NCBI GenBank assembly: GCA_018268995.1
Contig: JAFDVL010000002.1
Coordinates: 1 to 64,000 of the forward strand
From: Acidobacteriota bacterium
GTDB lineage: Bacteria > Acidobacteriota > Blastocatellia > RBC074
DNA: 64,000 bases
Direction: 5' to 3'
Shown here: piece by piece, positions 50,829-61,652 of the stretch
How the letters are laid out: each line of letters opens with the position of its first letter
How positions within the stretch are numbered: the stretch's first letter is position 1
Notes under the pieces: model-generated
Seen by the model: the letters and a program-made list of their open reading frames with translations, nothing else
Told to the model about the DNA's origin: nothing
The model's database searches: none
Made by a program: the position numbers and the translations under genes

Positions 50829-51782
50829 ATGAAATTTAGATATCTACTGCAAATACCAACCATCTTGATCCTAATGTCTTTGTTTGTCCTGCCTTCTCTC
50901 GCGCAGGGGTCGTCTCAAGCGCCTGCTTCCCTCAAACTATCCACCGAGATGGTATCTCTGAATGTGACGGTGACCGATCAGAAAGATCGAGCGGTTGTGG
51001 GATTGAAGCCGGAAGACTTCAAAGTGTATGAAAACAAGATTGGGCAACCACTCAGCTTCTTTAGCACAGGCGATGTGCCAGTTTCCTGGGGCTTAGTGCT
51101 GGATCGCAGCGACAGCATGAAAGAGGTGATCCAGGATGTGTACCAGGCTGCGGTGCGCGTCGTGAACGAAGGAGTTGAAAAGGATGAGACCTTTATCGTT
51201 ACCTTCAACAATAAGGTAGAACTAGTCGCGGATTTCGCCTCGGACAAGCAGCAGCTTCAGAAGTCCGTCCTTGGGCTGCGGGCCGAAGGCAGTACAGCTT
51301 TATGGGATGCGGTGAGTTTTGCGCTCGAAAAGCTCAAACAAGCAAAGCACCGGAAGAAAGTCCTGCTAGTCATCACGGATGGCGAGGACAATCGCAGCCG
51401 CACAGCCTTCAAAAACCTCATCAAGCAAGCAGAGGAAGCAGGCGTGATGATTTATACGGTTGGCCTGTTCCAATCAAAAGAGAAGAGTCGCCCTGGAGTG
51501 CGCAACTACGGGCCACGCAGCCGCGTCTCCCCGCGTGAGGAACTGACGCAACTCGCAGCGATCACAGGCGCAAGCGCTACCTTCCCGACTACACTCAAGG
51601 AGTGCCTGGAGAAGCTACAACAGATTGCCAATGAAGTTGGGCACCAATACAGCGTGGGCTATTATCCGGGCGATCCCCAAAACGATGGCAAATGGCGTAA
51701 GCTCAAGGTGGTCGTGAATCAAAGCAACGCCAAATATGTAGCGCGCACACGTATCGGTTATTACGCGCCGAAAAGCGAGTAG
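50829..51782 (+). CDS. VWFA-domain secreted protein (acidobacterial type)
   Basis: The protein has 317 residues with a signal peptide (about residues 1-26, ending SLAQG). The N-terminal segment VSLNVTVTDQKDRAVVGLKPEDFKVYENK, cut to its core (about residues 42-70), is the extension that precedes the VWA domain in the acidobacterial VWFA-related family (TIGR03436-like). The MIDAS motif is VLDRSDSM near residue 95, with LLVITDGEDNRSRTAF as the later Asp site, so the domain should bind Mg and a protein ligand. The role is unknown; these proteins are numerous in the phylum. AAGGGAGATGAACC precedes the ATG. The upstream leader (50635-50828) is GC-rich and holds inverted repeats AATCCCAGC / GCTGGGATT. 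Confidence 0.88.
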   Translation: MKFRYLLQIPTILILMSLFVLPSLAQGSSQAPASLKLSTEMVSLNVTVTDQKDRAVVGLKPEDFKVYENKIGQPLSFFSTGDVPVSWGLVLDRSDSMKEVIQDVYQAAVRVVNEGVEKDETFIVTFNNKVELVADFASDKQQLQKSVLGLRAEGSTALWDAVSFALEKLKQAKHRKKVLLVITDGEDNRSRTAFKNLIKQAEEAGVMIYTVGLFQSKEKSRPGVRNYGPRSRVSPREELTQLAAITGASATFPTTLKECLEKLQQIANEVGHQYSVGYYPGDPQNDGKWRKLKVVVNQSNAKYVARTRIGYYAPKSE

Positions 51783-52133
51783 GCGGTGGGTCATTGTCTT
51801 GTCAGTTCAGCCGCAACTGAAGCCGGGGGCGTAGAAATTCTTCGTGCTACGGCATCAGACACTATTTTGCCCGCCTATGGGGTAAGGCTTTCCGCATCAA
51901 CAACGGCTTGATATTCTCCGCTCTTGAACGGAAAGTAAGACGTCTTCCAAATCCGTGTTCAGATTGAATTCGTGGCTGATGTGAAAGCCGTTGCGAATGC
52001 CCGCGACGTTGCCGCCAATAATATCTGGTGTGAAGTGTCACAACTGCGATTCAGCGCCAGCTTGGGCATAGGAATGTGGCGTATTCCGATACCATAATCA
52101 GCATCACATAATTGGAATTTTCCTCAGAGCAAG
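51783..52133. other. Intergenic region with possible decayed coding sequence
   Basis: No intact gene. On the minus strand, the segment around 51,900-52,050 reads short protein-like stretches in two frames (for example TRIWKTSYFPFKSGEYQAVV and GGNVAGIRNGFHISHEFN) that stop soon, which suggests a degraded gene of unknown kind. Evidence is weak. Confidence 0.3.
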
Positions 52134-52152
52134 TTTATCTTCTGTTTATCTG
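52134..52152 (+). promoter_or_regulatory. Tandem heptamer operator for the OmpR-type regulator, copy 1
   Basis: TTTATCT-TCTG-TTTATCT followed by G: two identical heptamers with an 11-bp period, the spacing used by PhoB/OmpR-type regulators. A -10-like CATACT lies at 52161-52166, so the second half-site sits in the -35 position. It precedes the response regulator gene by about 75 bp. The same 19 bases recur at 54360. Confidence 0.7.
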
Positions 52153-52226
52153 ATGCTGGTCATACTTGAGCGTGCAATGATGAATATGAAATGCTTTGCC
52201 GTGCAGAATGAGGAGCCAAGGAACCT

Positions 52227-52916
52227 GTGCGCATTTTACTGGTGGAAGACGAACAACACGCGGCGCAAATGCTGGCCAAAGGCTTGCGCGATCAGACGTA
52301 TGCCGTAGATGTGGCGGCTGACGGCGAAGCGGCTTTGTATCAGGCGGGCATGAATGATTATGACCTGATTATTCTCGACGTAATGCTGCCACTAAAAGAT
52401 GGATTTACCGTGTGCCGTGAGTTGCGCGCGGCTGCTTCGGCGGTTCCCGTACTGATGCTCACCGCGCGTGATGCTGTGCAGGATCGCATCACTGGATTAG
52501 ACACAGGCGCGGACGATTATCTGGTCAAGCCGTTTGATTTTCATGAACTGCTCGCGCGAGTGCGGGCGTTGCTGCGGCGTGGCCCGGTGCTTCAGCCAGT
52601 GCAACTCAAAGTGGCCGACTTGACCCTCGAAACGCGGTCACGCCTTGTCCGGCGTGGCGGCAAACCGATTGACCTGACGGCGAAGGAATATGCGCTGCTG
52701 GAATATCTCATCCGGCGCGCAGATGAAGTCGTCACACGCGCGGATATTGCCGAACATGTCTGGGATGAAACCTTTGATCCCTTTTCCAATTTGATTGAAG
52801 TTTATATCCAACGACTGCGGCGTAAGGTGGATGAAGGCTACGCGCGGAAGCTGATTCGCACGTTGCGCGGCGAAGGTTATCGGCTGACTGCCGGAGAGGA
52901 AGACGAACTTGCTTGA
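52227..52916 (+). CDS. OmpR-family response regulator (CusR/PcoR-like)
   Basis: The protein has 229 residues and starts at GTG (AAGGA 5 bases upstream). The receiver domain has RILLVEDEQ with the acidic pair, YDLIILDVMLPLKDG with the phosphorylated Asp at about residue 51, LTARDA and DDYLVKPFDFHELLARV with the conserved Lys. The C-terminal winged helix has LTAKEYALLEYLIRRADEVV and SNLIEVYIQRLRRKVD, typical for OmpR. Its position before a sensor kinase and RND efflux genes suggests control of copper or another metal, as for CusR. It overlaps the kinase gene by 8 bp. The tandem heptamer site upstream suggests autoregulation. Confidence 0.94.
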   Translation: MRILLVEDEQHAAQMLAKGLRDQTYAVDVAADGEAALYQAGMNDYDLIILDVMLPLKDGFTVCRELRAAASAVPVLMLTARDAVQDRITGLDTGADDYLVKPFDFHELLARVRALLRRGPVLQPVQLKVADLTLETRSRLVRRGGKPIDLTAKEYALLEYLIRRADEVVTRADIAEHVWDETFDPFSNLIEVYIQRLRRKVDEGYARKLIRTLRGEGYRLTAGEEDELA

Positions 52917-54345
52917 TTCGGTGCGCACACGGCTGACGTTGTGGTATGTAGGCGTGCTGGCGCTCGTGCTGCTCGGCTTCAGCCTGGGCGTCTATGCGTT
53001 GCTGGCACGTAATCTGCATCAGCGACTAGAGGCAGGACTGCGCGGCACGACGGAAGCCATTGCCGCTATGATCGAACGCGAGCGGGCCGAAGGTGAATCG
53101 GCAGCGGAGGCAGCCAAAAGCGCGATTGAAGAATTGCATTATCCTCAGCAAGGGCTGGCCGTTTATGACGGACGGCGTCAGTTGCTGGTCGCCAAACCTG
53201 CGGGTAGCGGCGTCGAGGCTCCGTCGCCGCCTGAGAACCTCACGCCATCCAGCCAGATCACCTATCAAACCATTCCGGCGACACAAAAAAACGATGAGGA
53301 CGGTATCCGCGTTGCCTGGCAGCGCGTCTCTCTAACAGCGGCTCGTAACGAATACTGGATCGTGGTGGCGCAGCCGCTGGAAAGCATTGCGGAAGAACTG
53401 GAACAGTTGCGGGAAATCTTTTACCTCGCCGTGCCGCTGGCCTTGCTGGTCGCGGGGCTGGGGGGATGGTGGCTGGCGCGGCAATCGCTGGCCTCGGTCG
53501 TGGCAATGTCAGAACAAGCGCGGCGCATCGGGGCGGAAAACCTTGGTCAACGTTTGCTGGTTGCCAACCCACGCGATGAACTCGGACAACTGGCGGCGAC
53601 ATTCAATGAATTGTTGGGACGGCTGCACAATGCATTTGACCAGCAGCGGCAATTTATGGCGGACGCTTCGCATGAATTGCGGACTCCGCTGTATGTGATT
53701 CGCACCGCGACGGCAGTCACACTGGAACAGCCGCAGCGCGCCGAAACCGAATATCGGGAAGCCCTAGCGATAGTCGAAGCGCAGACGCAGCGGCTCACGC
53801 GGATCGTGGAGGATATGTTCATCCTCGCGCGCGCCGATGCGGGACAACGCGAATTACAGGTGACGGATTTCTATCTGGATGAACTGCTGGCCGCGACGGT
53901 GCTGGCCGCGCGGGTGCTGGCGGAACGCAAAGGCGTTGGCCTGGAACTGCAAGCTGCGGAAAGTTTGTATCGTGGAGATGAAGGATTGCTGCGGCAGATG
54001 CTGCTGAATCTGCTTGATAACGCAATCAAGCATACACCTGCTGGCGGCGCAGTGATGGTGCATCTCTTGACGACTCAGACAGCCTGTGAAATTACGGTAA
54101 CGGACACGGGCGCGGGGATTCCCGCCGCCGCGCAATCCCACATTTTTGAGCGGTTCTATCGGGTAGACAAAGCGCGTTCACGCAGTGAAAACGGCAAAGG
54201 CAGCGGAGCCGGGCTGGGACTCGCCATTGCGCGCTGGATTGCCGAAGCACATCACGGCACGCTGCGGCTCAAGCGCAGTGATGCCAGCGGCAGCGTCTTT
54301 GTCGTTGCGCTTCCCGCCTTTTCCCTGACACCCAAAAATAGCTGA
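52909..54345 (+). CDS. Sensor histidine kinase (CusS-like)
   Basis: The protein has 478 residues and starts at TTG, overlapping the regulator gene by 8 bp. Two membrane helices (about 10-28 and 170-190) flank a periplasmic sensor loop of about 140 residues. A HAMP region follows, then the H box FMADASHELRTPLYVIRT at about residue 250, the N box LLNLLDNAIKHTP, and the G boxes VTDTGAGIP and GSGAGLGLAIARWIAE. The order is that of CusS/PcoS-type metal-responsive kinases. The loop has no obvious Met or His cluster, so the metal detected cannot be read from it. Confidence 0.93.
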   Translation: MLDSVRTRLTLWYVGVLALVLLGFSLGVYALLARNLHQRLEAGLRGTTEAIAAMIERERAEGESAAEAAKSAIEELHYPQQGLAVYDGRRQLLVAKPAGSGVEAPSPPENLTPSSQITYQTIPATQKNDEDGIRVAWQRVSLTAARNEYWIVVAQPLESIAEELEQLREIFYLAVPLALLVAGLGGWWLARQSLASVVAMSEQARRIGAENLGQRLLVANPRDELGQLAATFNELLGRLHNAFDQQRQFMADASHELRTPLYVIRTATAVTLEQPQRAETEYREALAIVEAQTQRLTRIVEDMFILARADAGQRELQVTDFYLDELLAATVLAARVLAERKGVGLELQAAESLYRGDEGLLRQMLLNLLDNAIKHTPAGGAVMVHLLTTQTACEITVTDTGAGIPAAAQSHIFERFYRVDKARSRSENGKGSGAGLGLAIARWIAEAHHGTLRLKRSDASGSVFVVALPAFSLTPKNS

Positions 54346-54359
54346 GTCACACCCGACGA

Positions 54360-54378
54360 TTTATCTTCTGTTTATCTG
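54360..54378 (+). promoter_or_regulatory. Tandem heptamer operator for the OmpR-type regulator, copy 2
   Basis: Identical over 19 bases to 52134-52152: TTTATCT-TCTG-TTTATCT plus G, 11-bp period. A -10-like TACTTT begins at 54387, the same distance from the second heptamer as in copy 1. It lies 65 bp before the start of the PepSY-like gene and so probably drives the downstream efflux operon. Confidence 0.7.
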
Positions 54379-54443
54379 CTGCCTGCTACTTTCCTGCCAG
54401 TCACTTTTTGTTAGCATTAGTTTTCAAGCAAAGGAGCAACAAC

Positions 54444-54896
54444 ATGAAAGGTAAACTGATATTTTGCGCTCTGGCATTATGCCTGAGTGCGCTGACAGTA
54501 TTGGCACAGGAGCAGCGCGTCCAGATGAAAGACTTGCCAGCGGCGGTGAAAGCCACCGTGCAGGAACAAAGCAAGGGCGCGAAAATGCGCGGGCTGTCAA
54601 AGGAACGCGAGCAGGGCAAGACCGTCTATGAACTCGAACTGATCGTCAATGGACACAGCAAAGATATGATTATTGATGAGTCGGGCGCGATCCTTGAAGT
54701 TGAGGAGCAAATCGCGCTCAACGCTCTGCCTGCGGCAGTGAAAGCGGAACTCGAAAAACAGGCAGGCAAGGGGAAAATTCAGAAGGTCGAATCTGTTACG
54801 AAAGGCAACACGCTGGTTTATTACGAAGGCGTCGTGAAGACTGGAAAAAAGGCGACAGAAATCAAAGTCAGCCCAGACGGAACCCCCGTCAAATAG
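54444..54896 (+). CDS. Exported PepSY-like protein
   Basis: The protein has 150 residues from the ATG at 54444 (AAAGGAG 8 bases upstream). The signal peptide ends near VLAQEQ. The mature part holds two PepSY-like repeats: MKDLPAAVKATVQEQSKGAK with YELELIVNGHSKDMIIDESG, then LNALPAAVKAELEKQAGKGK with YYEGVVKTGKKATEIKVSPDG. PepSY-type domains are periplasmic modules; this variant often lies beside two-component systems or metal genes. It is the first gene behind the second heptamer operator, so it is probably induced by the CusRS-type system. A stem-loop separates it from the efflux genes and may reduce read-through. Confidence 0.85.
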   Translation: MKGKLIFCALALCLSALTVLAQEQRVQMKDLPAAVKATVQEQSKGAKMRGLSKEREQGKTVYELELIVNGHSKDMIIDESGAILEVEEQIALNALPAAVKAELEKQAGKGKIQKVESVTKGNTLVYYEGVVKTGKKATEIKVSPDGTPVK

Positions 54897-54902
54897 CGAT
54901 CC

Positions 54903-54937
54903 CGGCAGGCGCACAAAACAGCTTTGTGTGCCTGCCG
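54903..54937 (+). terminator. Stem-loop between the PepSY-like gene and the efflux operon
   Basis: 15-bp stem CGGCAGGCGCACAAA / TTTGTGTGCCTGCCG with one G-T pair and a 5-base loop. It has only a weak T tract (CACTTTACC), so it may act as an attenuator or an mRNA-stability element. Confidence 0.7.
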
Positions 54938-54947
54938 CACTTTACCA

Positions 54948-56333
54948 ATGAAAGCAACACAACGATCCATCGTGAAGCTCGCGGGGCTGATGCTCGCGCT
55001 GCTGCTGTTACCCGTTGGCAGCGCGGCGCAGACGAAGAAAAAGTCGCCCCCACCACCAACGCCCGTCGAGCAAATTACGGGTCACACCGCAACGCTTCCT
55101 GATCGGCAGTTACGCTTTGCGTTACCCGATGGCGTGACGTTGGATGACGGGTTATCGGAAGACGAAGCGGTAGCGATTGCGCTCTGGAACAACGCGCAGT
55201 TGCATACTGATCTGGCTGCATTAGGACTGGCGCGGGCTGATCTGTTGGACGCGGGGTTATTGCGCAATCCGATTCTGCAAATTGTCCTGCCGCTTGGCCC
55301 GTACCATCAATTCGAGAGCCTCCTCAATTTTCCGCTCGAAGTTTTTTGGCAACGACGCAAACGTGTCGCGGCTGCTGCGGCGGAAGTGGAGCGCGTCGCC
55401 GTCAGTCTGGAACAAAACGCGCTGAACCTGATGCGTGATGTGCGGCTGACGTACACCGATTTGTGGCTGGCAGGGGAGCGCGCGCGACTGGCGGAGGAAG
55501 CTGTGCGCGTGCGCGGGCAAATTGTGCGGCTCACGAATGTGCGGTTGCGGGTTGGGGATGTCAGCGACCTTGAAGCCACTGCCGCGCGCCTGGATGAAAG
55601 CCTCGCGGTCGAACAGGCTGTGCGCTTGCGGCGTGAGGTGGGCATTACGCAAAACCGGCTGCGGCAATGGCTGGGAATGAGCGCGGATATGCCGTTCACG
55701 ATGAATGAACCCAAAACAGAACCGACAGCAATGCAAGTCGCACTCAAACCCGATTCCTCAGTTTCACTGGATGAAATGCGCAAGCTGGCATTGGCCTCGC
55801 GCCCGGATTTGCGAGCGGCAGAATTGGCAATGGAAGCTGCGGCCAAACGTGCGAAGTGGGAACAATCGCGCATCGCTGCCCTGGCGGGCTTGCTTAATCT
55901 CAAGCAGGGCGAGGGCGTTCCTTTTGCACCGCGTCCGGGACTGTTGGCTGAACTGCCGATTTTTAATCGCAATCAGGGCGGCATCGCGCGCGCCGATGCC
56001 GAAGTCGAGCGCGCCGCCTGGCAATATCTGGCGGTGCAGCAGCGCATCGCAGGCGAGGTGCAAGAAGCCTTCCAGCAAGCTCAGCAGGCGCGTGAATCGC
56101 TGACTGTCTGGCAGACGCAGGTGATGCCGCAGGCCGCCGAGAATGCGCGCTTGTCGGAACGCGCCTTCAACCAAGGCGATCAGTCCTATCTGTATGTGCT
56201 GGATGCGGTGCGCCGCGTCGTGGATGTGCGCGTGCGTGAAGCGGAGTTGCGCGCCGACCTGCAACGCGCTGCCGCCCAACTGGCACGCAGCATCGGACAG
56301 AAAGTTGAGAAACCTTCTCATGCAAAACCATAA
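54948..56333 (+). CDS. TolC-family outer membrane efflux protein
   Basis: The protein has 461 residues from the ATG at 54948 and has a signal peptide (ending GSAAQ). The repeated efflux fold appears as [21 protein letters not shown], then [41 protein letters not shown] and [16 protein letters not shown]. It differs in sequence from the channel gene at 37122 and belongs to a second pump. No canonical Shine-Dalgarno is visible just before the ATG, and the hairpin at 54903 ends 11 bases upstream. The adaptor gene begins 14 bases before its stop. Confidence 0.9.
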   Translation: MKATQRSIVKLAGLMLALLLLPVGSAAQTKKKSPPPPTPVEQITGHTATLPDRQLRFALPDGVTLDDGLSEDEAVAIALWNNAQLHTDLAALGLARADLLDAGLLRNPILQIVLPLGPYHQFESLLNFPLEVFWQRRKRVAAAAAEVERVAVSLEQNALNLMRDVRLTYTDLWLAGERARLAEEAVRVRGQIVRLTNVRLRVGDVSDLEATAARLDESLAVEQAVRLRREVGITQNRLRQWLGMSADMPFTMNEPKTEPTAMQVALKPDSSVSLDEMRKLALASRPDLRAAELAMEAAAKRAKWEQSRIAALAGLLNLKQGEGVPFAPRPGLLAELPIFNRNQGGIARADAEVERAAWQYLAVQQRIAGEVQEAFQQAQQARESLTVWQTQVMPQAAENARLSERAFNQGDQSYLYVLDAVRRVVDVRVREAELRADLQRAAAQLARSIGQKVEKPSHAKP

Positions 56334-57519
56334 CTACAAGTTCGTTGCTATTGCGTGCCTGCTGCTGTCGCTGGTGTGGTTCTCCGGCTGTTCCGCTTCC
56401 AAAGCTGCGCCGCCAAAATTGACTGCGCCTGCCAAAGTTGAGAACGCGGTGAAAGAAGCAGATTTGGCGACGATCAAATTAACCCCCGAAGCAGAAAAGC
56501 GGCTTGGCATTGAAACCGTTGCGATGGAGTTACGTGATGTGCCGCGCACGCTGGATGTCAACGGCGAAATCGTCACGCCACAAGGGCAAACTATGATGGT
56601 TGCTGCGCCGATGGCGGGGACATTGCGGGCCGTGCAGAATCGCACGCCAACGGTCGGACAGGCAGTGCAAAAAGGGCAGACGCTGTTTCAGTTGACGCCG
56701 TTCCTCGCGCCGGAACGCGATTTACGCATTCAGATCGAACGCGACATTGCTTCGCTGTCGGAGCGTGTCGCAGGCATCAAACAGCGCAAGGAACGTGCTG
56801 AAATTTTAGCCCAAGAAAAAGCGGGCAGCGTGCGCGCGGTCGAAGAAGCACAGGCCGAACTCGCTGTAGCCGAAGCGGAATTGAAAGGCGCGCGGGAACG
56901 CCTGACGCGCTTTGACAAGGGCGCGCTCAATTCAGATTTCAGCGTTGCGATCACTGCGCCGCTCAGTGGCGTGATTCAAAAAGTCAGCGTCAGCGCAGGC
57001 GATGCGATAGCGGGCGGCGCGAACCTACTGGAAATCAGCAATCAGGCAACCGTGTGGATTCGCGTGCCGGTGTATGTTGGCGATCTGCCACAACTCGTGC
57101 GTGGACAGTCAGCGCACATTCGCAATCTCAGCAGCGGAGAGGGCACACCTATCCGAATGGCGCGCCCGGTCAATGCGCCGCCCACCGCAGACGTAACAGC
57201 AGCGACCGCCGATTTGTATTTCGCTTTGCCCAACGCGGACGGAGCACTGAGGCCGGGACAGCGCGTCGGCGTGACGCTGGCACTACGCTCGCAGGAACAG
57301 AGCCTCGTCATTCCCTGGTCAGCCGTGCTGCACGATGTACAGGGCGGCGCGTGGGTTTATGAAAACACCGTGCCACAAACGTTCGTGCGGCGTCCGGTCG
57401 AAGTAAAACGTGTTAGTGGCGCAACGGCGGTGCTCAGCCGCGCGCCGTCGCCGGGCGCAAAGATCGTCACCGTCGGCGCGACGGAATTATTCGGCACAGA
57501 ATTTGGTGCAGGCAAGTAG
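56320..57519 (+). CDS. RND efflux periplasmic adaptor, lipoprotein type
   Basis: The protein has 399 residues from the ATG at 56320, which overlaps the channel gene by 14 bases; a longer frame upstream is a shadow of that gene. A lipobox (LVWFSGCSA, Cys at about residue 24) is present. Key parts are the barrel/lipoyl half [20 protein letters not shown], a helical hairpin of about 80 residues, [20 protein letters not shown], and a membrane-proximal domain ending in [14 protein letters not shown]. It lacks the His-rich insertion of the CzcB-like adaptor at 38537, which supports a different substrate. The RND gene follows after 16 bp. Confidence 0.9.
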   Translation: MQNHNYKFVAIACLLLSLVWFSGCSASKAAPPKLTAPAKVENAVKEADLATIKLTPEAEKRLGIETVAMELRDVPRTLDVNGEIVTPQGQTMMVAAPMAGTLRAVQNRTPTVGQAVQKGQTLFQLTPFLAPERDLRIQIERDIASLSERVAGIKQRKERAEILAQEKAGSVRAVEEAQAELAVAEAELKGARERLTRFDKGALNSDFSVAITAPLSGVIQKVSVSAGDAIAGGANLLEISNQATVWIRVPVYVGDLPQLVRGQSAHIRNLSSGEGTPIRMARPVNAPPTADVTAATADLYFALPNADGALRPGQRVGVTLALRSQEQSLVIPWSAVLHDVQGGAWVYENTVPQTFVRRPVEVKRVSGATAVLSRAPSPGAKIVTVGATELFGTEFGAGK

Positions 57520-57535
57520 TACGAACCATCACCCC

Positions 57536-60500
57536 ATGCTCAAATCACTTGTCTCCATTTCACTAAAGCTGCGCGGCATCATCGTTATCCTCGCCGTGAT
57601 TTTGCTGGTCGTCGGCATCAGGACATTGCCCAGCACACAACTCGATGTCTTCCCGGAATTCGCACCGCCTCTTGTAGAGATTCAGACGGAAGCGCCGGGC
57701 TTATCTACGACTGAAGTCGAAAGCCTCGTCAGCACGCCCATTGAAAATTCGCTGAACGGTCTGACCTCCCTGAAGACACTGCGCTCGAAATCCGTGCTGG
57801 GTTTGTCGTCCGTCGTGCTGATTTTCAATGCGGGGACGAACCTGATGACCGCGCGGCAATTGGTGCAGGAACGACTCGCGTTGGCGGCGAGCCGATTGCC
57901 CGCCGCCGCAAAACCGCCGGTGATTCTCTCGCCGCTCTCTTCCACGAGTCGCGTGATGAAAATTGGTCTCTCATCAAAAACGCTTTCCCAAATGGACATG
58001 ACCGATCTGGCACGCTGGACGATGCGACCGCGATTGATGGCCGTGCCGGGCGTGGCGAACGTGGCAATCTGGGGCGAACGCGACCGCCAGTTTCAGGTGA
58101 TGGTTGATCCCGACCGTTTGCGCAATCACAACGTCACGCTGGACGCCGTCATTAAAGCCACGAAAGATGCGGTCATACCGGAAACAGGCGGTTTCATTGA
58201 CACGCCGAATCAGCGCCTTTCCGTCACCAACATTCAGCCCGTGACTGCGCCGCGCGACCTCGCAGCGATTCCCGTTGCCACCACGCGCAAAGCGAATGCA
58301 ACCAGCACAAGTGGCTTCACACCAACACTGAGTCTCGGCGATGTGGCTGAGGTGCGCGAAGGTTTTCCCGCGCCGATTGGGGATGCTGTCATCAATGACA
58401 AACCAGGCTTGTTGCTGATCGTGGAAAAGCAACCGCAGGGAAATACGCTGGATGTGACGCGCCAGGTCGAAGCGGCGCTCAATGATTTAAGGCCGGGGCT
58501 GAAAGACATCGAAGTGGATTCCACGATTTTTCGTCCCGCTACTTTTATTGAAATGGCACTGCGCAATCTCAACAAAGCGTTGCTGATTGGTTGTGTGCTG
58601 GTGGTCGTGGTGCTGGCACTGTTTCTCTTTGATTGGCGCACTGCGTTCATTAGCCTGACGGCGATTCCGCTTTCGCTGGTGGCGGCAGGGCTGGCGTTGC
58701 ATTACACGAATAGCACGGTCAACACGATGGTGCTGGCGGGACTGATTCTGGCACTCGGTGAAGTGGTGGACGATGCCATCATTGATGTCGAGAACATTCA
58801 GCGCAGACTCAAATTGAATCGTGCGGCGGGCAATCCTGAATCGGCTTTCGCGGTCGTCCTGAAAGCTTCGCTCGAAGTGCGCAGCGCGATTGTGTATGCG
58901 ACGATGATTGTCGTGCTCGTCTTCCTGCCGATTTTCTTTCTTGATGGGTTAGCGGGTTCGTTCTTCCGTCCGCTGGCCGTGTCGTATGTCTTAGCTGTGC
59001 TGGCATCGCTGGCGGTCGCACTGACGCTCACGCCCGCGCTGTCATTGATCCTGCTGCCGCGCGCTGCTGCCACCGAGCGTGAATCACCCGTGACGAAAAT
59101 CCTGCTGCGAATGTATCGCGCCGTCCTGCCGCGTATCGTTCATCACACACGCCTTGCCATTGCGACGATGCTCATCATTTTCATTGCAGCGGCGGCAACC
59201 GTTCCTTATCTCGGCGAAGAGTTCTTTCCCGAATTCAAGGAAACGGATTTTCTGATGCACTGGGTCGGCAAGCCCGGCACGTCGCTGGATGCCATGACGC
59301 GCAGTGTGATCGCGGTCAGTAAAGAGTTGCGCTCCATTCCCGGCGTGCGCAATTTCGGCTCGCATATCGGGCGCGCGGAAGTTGCGGATGAAGTCGTCGG
59401 GCCGAACTTCACCGAGCTGTGGATCAGCATTGATCCACAGGCCGATTACGACCAGACGGTGGCGCGCATTCACGAAACGGTCAACGGCTATCCCGGTTTG
59501 TTCCGCGATGTGCTGACGTATCTGAAAGAGCGCACGAAGGAAGTGCTGACCGGCACAGGCGCGAGCATCGTCGTTCGTCTCTACGGAGCAAACCTTGATG
59601 TTTTGCGCGCGAAAGCCGCAGAGATTCAGACGACGATGAGCAGCGTGTCAGGCGTGACCAATCTCAAGCTGGAACAACAGGTGCTCGTGCCACAGATCGA
59701 AGCGCGCACCAAACCGGAAGCCCTGGCGCGGTTCGGTCTGACACCGGGCGATGTGCGCCGCGCAATGGCGACGTTCATCAAGGGGCTGAAAGTAGGCGAA
59801 GTTTATGACGAACAGAAAGCCTACGATGTCGTGGTGTGGGGCAGTGATCGCGTGCGCACCGATCTGGAAGCATTGCGCGCGATTCACATCAACGTGCCGA
59901 CGGGCGGCGGAGTACGGCTCGGCGATGTCGTAGAATTGCGTATCGCGCCGACACCAAACCTGGTGCAGCATGAAAATAATTCGCGTCGTCTGGATGTGAC
60001 CTGCGATGTCAGCGGACGCGATCTGGGCAGCACCGCGCGTGAGATCGAAGCGAAAGTGCGCACCCTGAATTTTGAGCGCGGCTATCACCCGGAATTTCTC
60101 GGCGAATTTGCGGCGCGGCAAGAATCGCGCAATCGTCTGCTGGCGCTGGCGGGCTTGTCGTTGCTGGGCATCCTGATGCTGCTCTATGCCGATTTCAAAG
60201 CACTGCGGCTGACGCTGCTGGTGTTTTTGACATTTCTTTTTGCCTTAGTGGGCGGCGTGGCGGGCGCGTTTGCCAGCGGTGGTGTGTTATCACTTGGCTC
60301 TCTGATCGGCTTTATCACGGTGCTGGGCATTGCCGCGCGCAACGGCATCATGCTGGTCAGTCATTATCGGCATCTCGAAGTTGAAGAGGGCCAGCCCTTT
60401 GATCTGAACCTGATTCTGTGCGGCGCACAGGAACGACTGGCTCCAATTCTGATGACCGCCTCCGTGACGGCATTGGCGCTTGTCCCGATTGCACTGGGCG

Positions 60501-60652
60501 GTATGAAGCCGGGACAGGAAATTGAATACCCGATGGCTGCCGTAATTCTCGGCGGGTTGGTTACTTCTACGCTGCTCAATTTGTTTCTGCTGCCGGCACT
60601 GTACTGGCGCTTTGGCAAAAGAGCCTCGCACGATCAGGAAGGAACGGAATGA
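57536..60652 (+). CDS. Heavy-metal-type RND efflux pump (CusA/CzcA family)
   Basis: The protein has 1038 residues from the ATG at 57536. Family markers are [21 protein letters not shown] near residue 30, [21 protein letters not shown], twelve helices and two periplasmic loops. The fourth-helix motif is [19 protein letters not shown]: it lacks the DFG-x3-DGA of the Zn/Co class seen in the pump at 39952 and has DD...DVEN instead, so the substrate class is different. A monovalent cation such as Cu(I) or Ag(I) is possible given the CusRS-like regulators, but no Met-cluster was identified by eye. It overlaps the PAP2 gene by 4 bases. Confidence 0.93.
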   Translation: MLKSLVSISLKLRGIIVILAVILLVVGIRTLPSTQLDVFPEFAPPLVEIQTEAPGLSTTEVESLVSTPIENSLNGLTSLKTLRSKSVLGLSSVVLIFNAGTNLMTARQLVQERLALAASRLPAAAKPPVILSPLSSTSRVMKIGLSSKTLSQMDMTDLARWTMRPRLMAVPGVANVAIWGERDRQFQVMVDPDRLRNHNVTLDAVIKATKDAVIPETGGFIDTPNQRLSVTNIQPVTAPRDLAAIPVATTRKANATSTSGFTPTLSLGDVAEVREGFPAPIGDAVINDKPGLLLIVEKQPQGNTLDVTRQVEAALNDLRPGLKDIEVDSTIFRPATFIEMALRNLNKALLIGCVLVVVVLALFLFDWRTAFISLTAIPLSLVAAGLALHYTNSTVNTMVLAGLILALGEVVDDAIIDVENIQRRLKLNRAAGNPESAFAVVLKASLEVRSAIVYATMIVVLVFLPIFFLDGLAGSFFRPLAVSYVLAVLASLAVALTLTPALSLILLPRAAATERESPVTKILLRMYRAVLPRIVHHTRLAIATMLIIFIAAAATVPYLGEEFFPEFKETDFLMHWVGKPGTSLDAMTRSVIAVSKELRSIPGVRNFGSHIGRAEVADEVVGPNFTELWISIDPQADYDQTVARIHETVNGYPGLFRDVLTYLKERTKEVLTGTGASIVVRLYGANLDVLRAKAAEIQTTMSSVSGVTNLKLEQQVLVPQIEARTKPEALARFGLTPGDVRRAMATFIKGLKVGEVYDEQKAYDVVVWGSDRVRTDLEALRAIHINVPTGGGVRLGDVVELRIAPTPNLVQHENNSRRLDVTCDVSGRDLGSTAREIEAKVRTLNFERGYHPEFLGEFAARQESRNRLLALAGLSLLGILMLLYADFKALRLTLLVFLTFLFALVGGVAGAFASGGVLSLGSLIGFITVLGIAARNGIMLVSHYRHLEVEEGQPFDLNLILCGAQERLAPILMTASVTALALVPIALGGMKPGQEIEYPMAAVILGGLVTSTLLNLFLLPALYWRFGKRASHDQEGTE

Positions 60653-61590
60653 AGAATATGGGAAGACTCTTATCCACCTTTCGGCTTGCTTTGTTATTGC
60701 TAGTGATTTGTGGATCGCAACGTATTTACGCACAGCAGCCGGAAGCACCGGATGAGGAGAAACGCACGACGGAAACAGCGCAGACCCCATCACCTGCAAC
60801 AACTGATCGGCGTGCGCGCGTGGAGCAACTGGAGAAGAATTTTTTCCGTGATCTGGCGCACGATCAGAAAGTGATCTGGACAAGCCCCTTGCGGTTGCAA
60901 TCCACGCATTGGAAATGGGTGCTGCCTCTGTTTGGCGGGACAACTGCCCTAATTGCTTCAGACAAAGGAACAACACACGAAGTCAGTGAACTGATCACTG
61001 GCAGTCCAACCAGTTTGCGCGCGAGTCGCTGGACATCTCGTGTGGGCGGAGCTACCGCAAACTTTGGCGTAGCGGGCGCGATTTACCTCGTCGGACGCTG
61101 GACGAATAATAATCGCCTGCGCGAGACGGGGCTACTGGCGACGGAAGCCGTCATGCACGCCGGGGTTGTGGTCAACTCCATCAAAATCGCAACCAATCGG
61201 CAGCGCCCGGAGCAGGGCGATGGCAAGGGCCGCTTCTGGTCAGGCGGCAAATCTTTTCCCTCAGGACACGCGGGAATGAGTTTTGCGCTGGCGACCGTCG
61301 TGGCGCAAGAATACCGAGACAAACCACTGATCCGCTGGGGGGCATACGGGCTGGCAGCAGCCGTGAGTGCCTCGCGGGTAACAGGACTCAAGCATCATCC
61401 TTCGGATGTGGTGATTGGTGGATTGATTGGCTATGGCATCGGCAGATACGTCTGGCGTTCGCATCAGCCCCGCAATGTTACGGGTGCTATGAAGGCGGAG
61501 CGTCCGCCAGCCACTTGGCGACCTGTGATCGCACCGCAGATCAGCCGCGCGGCGGGGATGTATGGCGTGACGATGACGTGGAGTTTTTGA
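60649..61590 (+). CDS. Exported PAP2-family phosphatase
   Basis: The protein has 313 residues with a signal peptide (about residues 1-30, ending IYAQQ), an acidic/Thr-rich linker and a PAP2 domain. The three catalytic motifs are present: [11 protein letters not shown] near residue 187, [11 protein letters not shown] near residue 203 and [19 protein letters not shown] near residue 240. PAP2 enzymes dephosphorylate lipid phosphates such as undecaprenyl pyrophosphate or phosphatidic acid on the periplasmic side. Its start codon overlaps the stop of the RND pump gene (ATGA), so it is the last gene of the second efflux operon. The link between lipid phosphatase and efflux is not established. Confidence 0.88.
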   Translation: MKNMGRLLSTFRLALLLLVICGSQRIYAQQPEAPDEEKRTTETAQTPSPATTDRRARVEQLEKNFFRDLAHDQKVIWTSPLRLQSTHWKWVLPLFGGTTALIASDKGTTHEVSELITGSPTSLRASRWTSRVGGATANFGVAGAIYLVGRWTNNNRLRETGLLATEAVMHAGVVVNSIKIATNRQRPEQGDGKGRFWSGGKSFPSGHAGMSFALATVVAQEYRDKPLIRWGAYGLAAAVSASRVTGLKHHPSDVVIGGLIGYGIGRYVWRSHQPRNVTGAMKAERPPATWRPVIAPQISRAAGMYGVTMTWSF

Positions 61591-61652
61591 CAGCAGAACC
61601 AATGAGGGAAGAATAGTTTAATCCCTGCCACAAAGTAGAATTCAATTTTTAA

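Noticed and set aside
57410..57535. Upstream extension of the second RND pump gene
   Set aside because: The region is the end of the adaptor gene in another frame, and the protein aligns with its family from the ATG at 57536.
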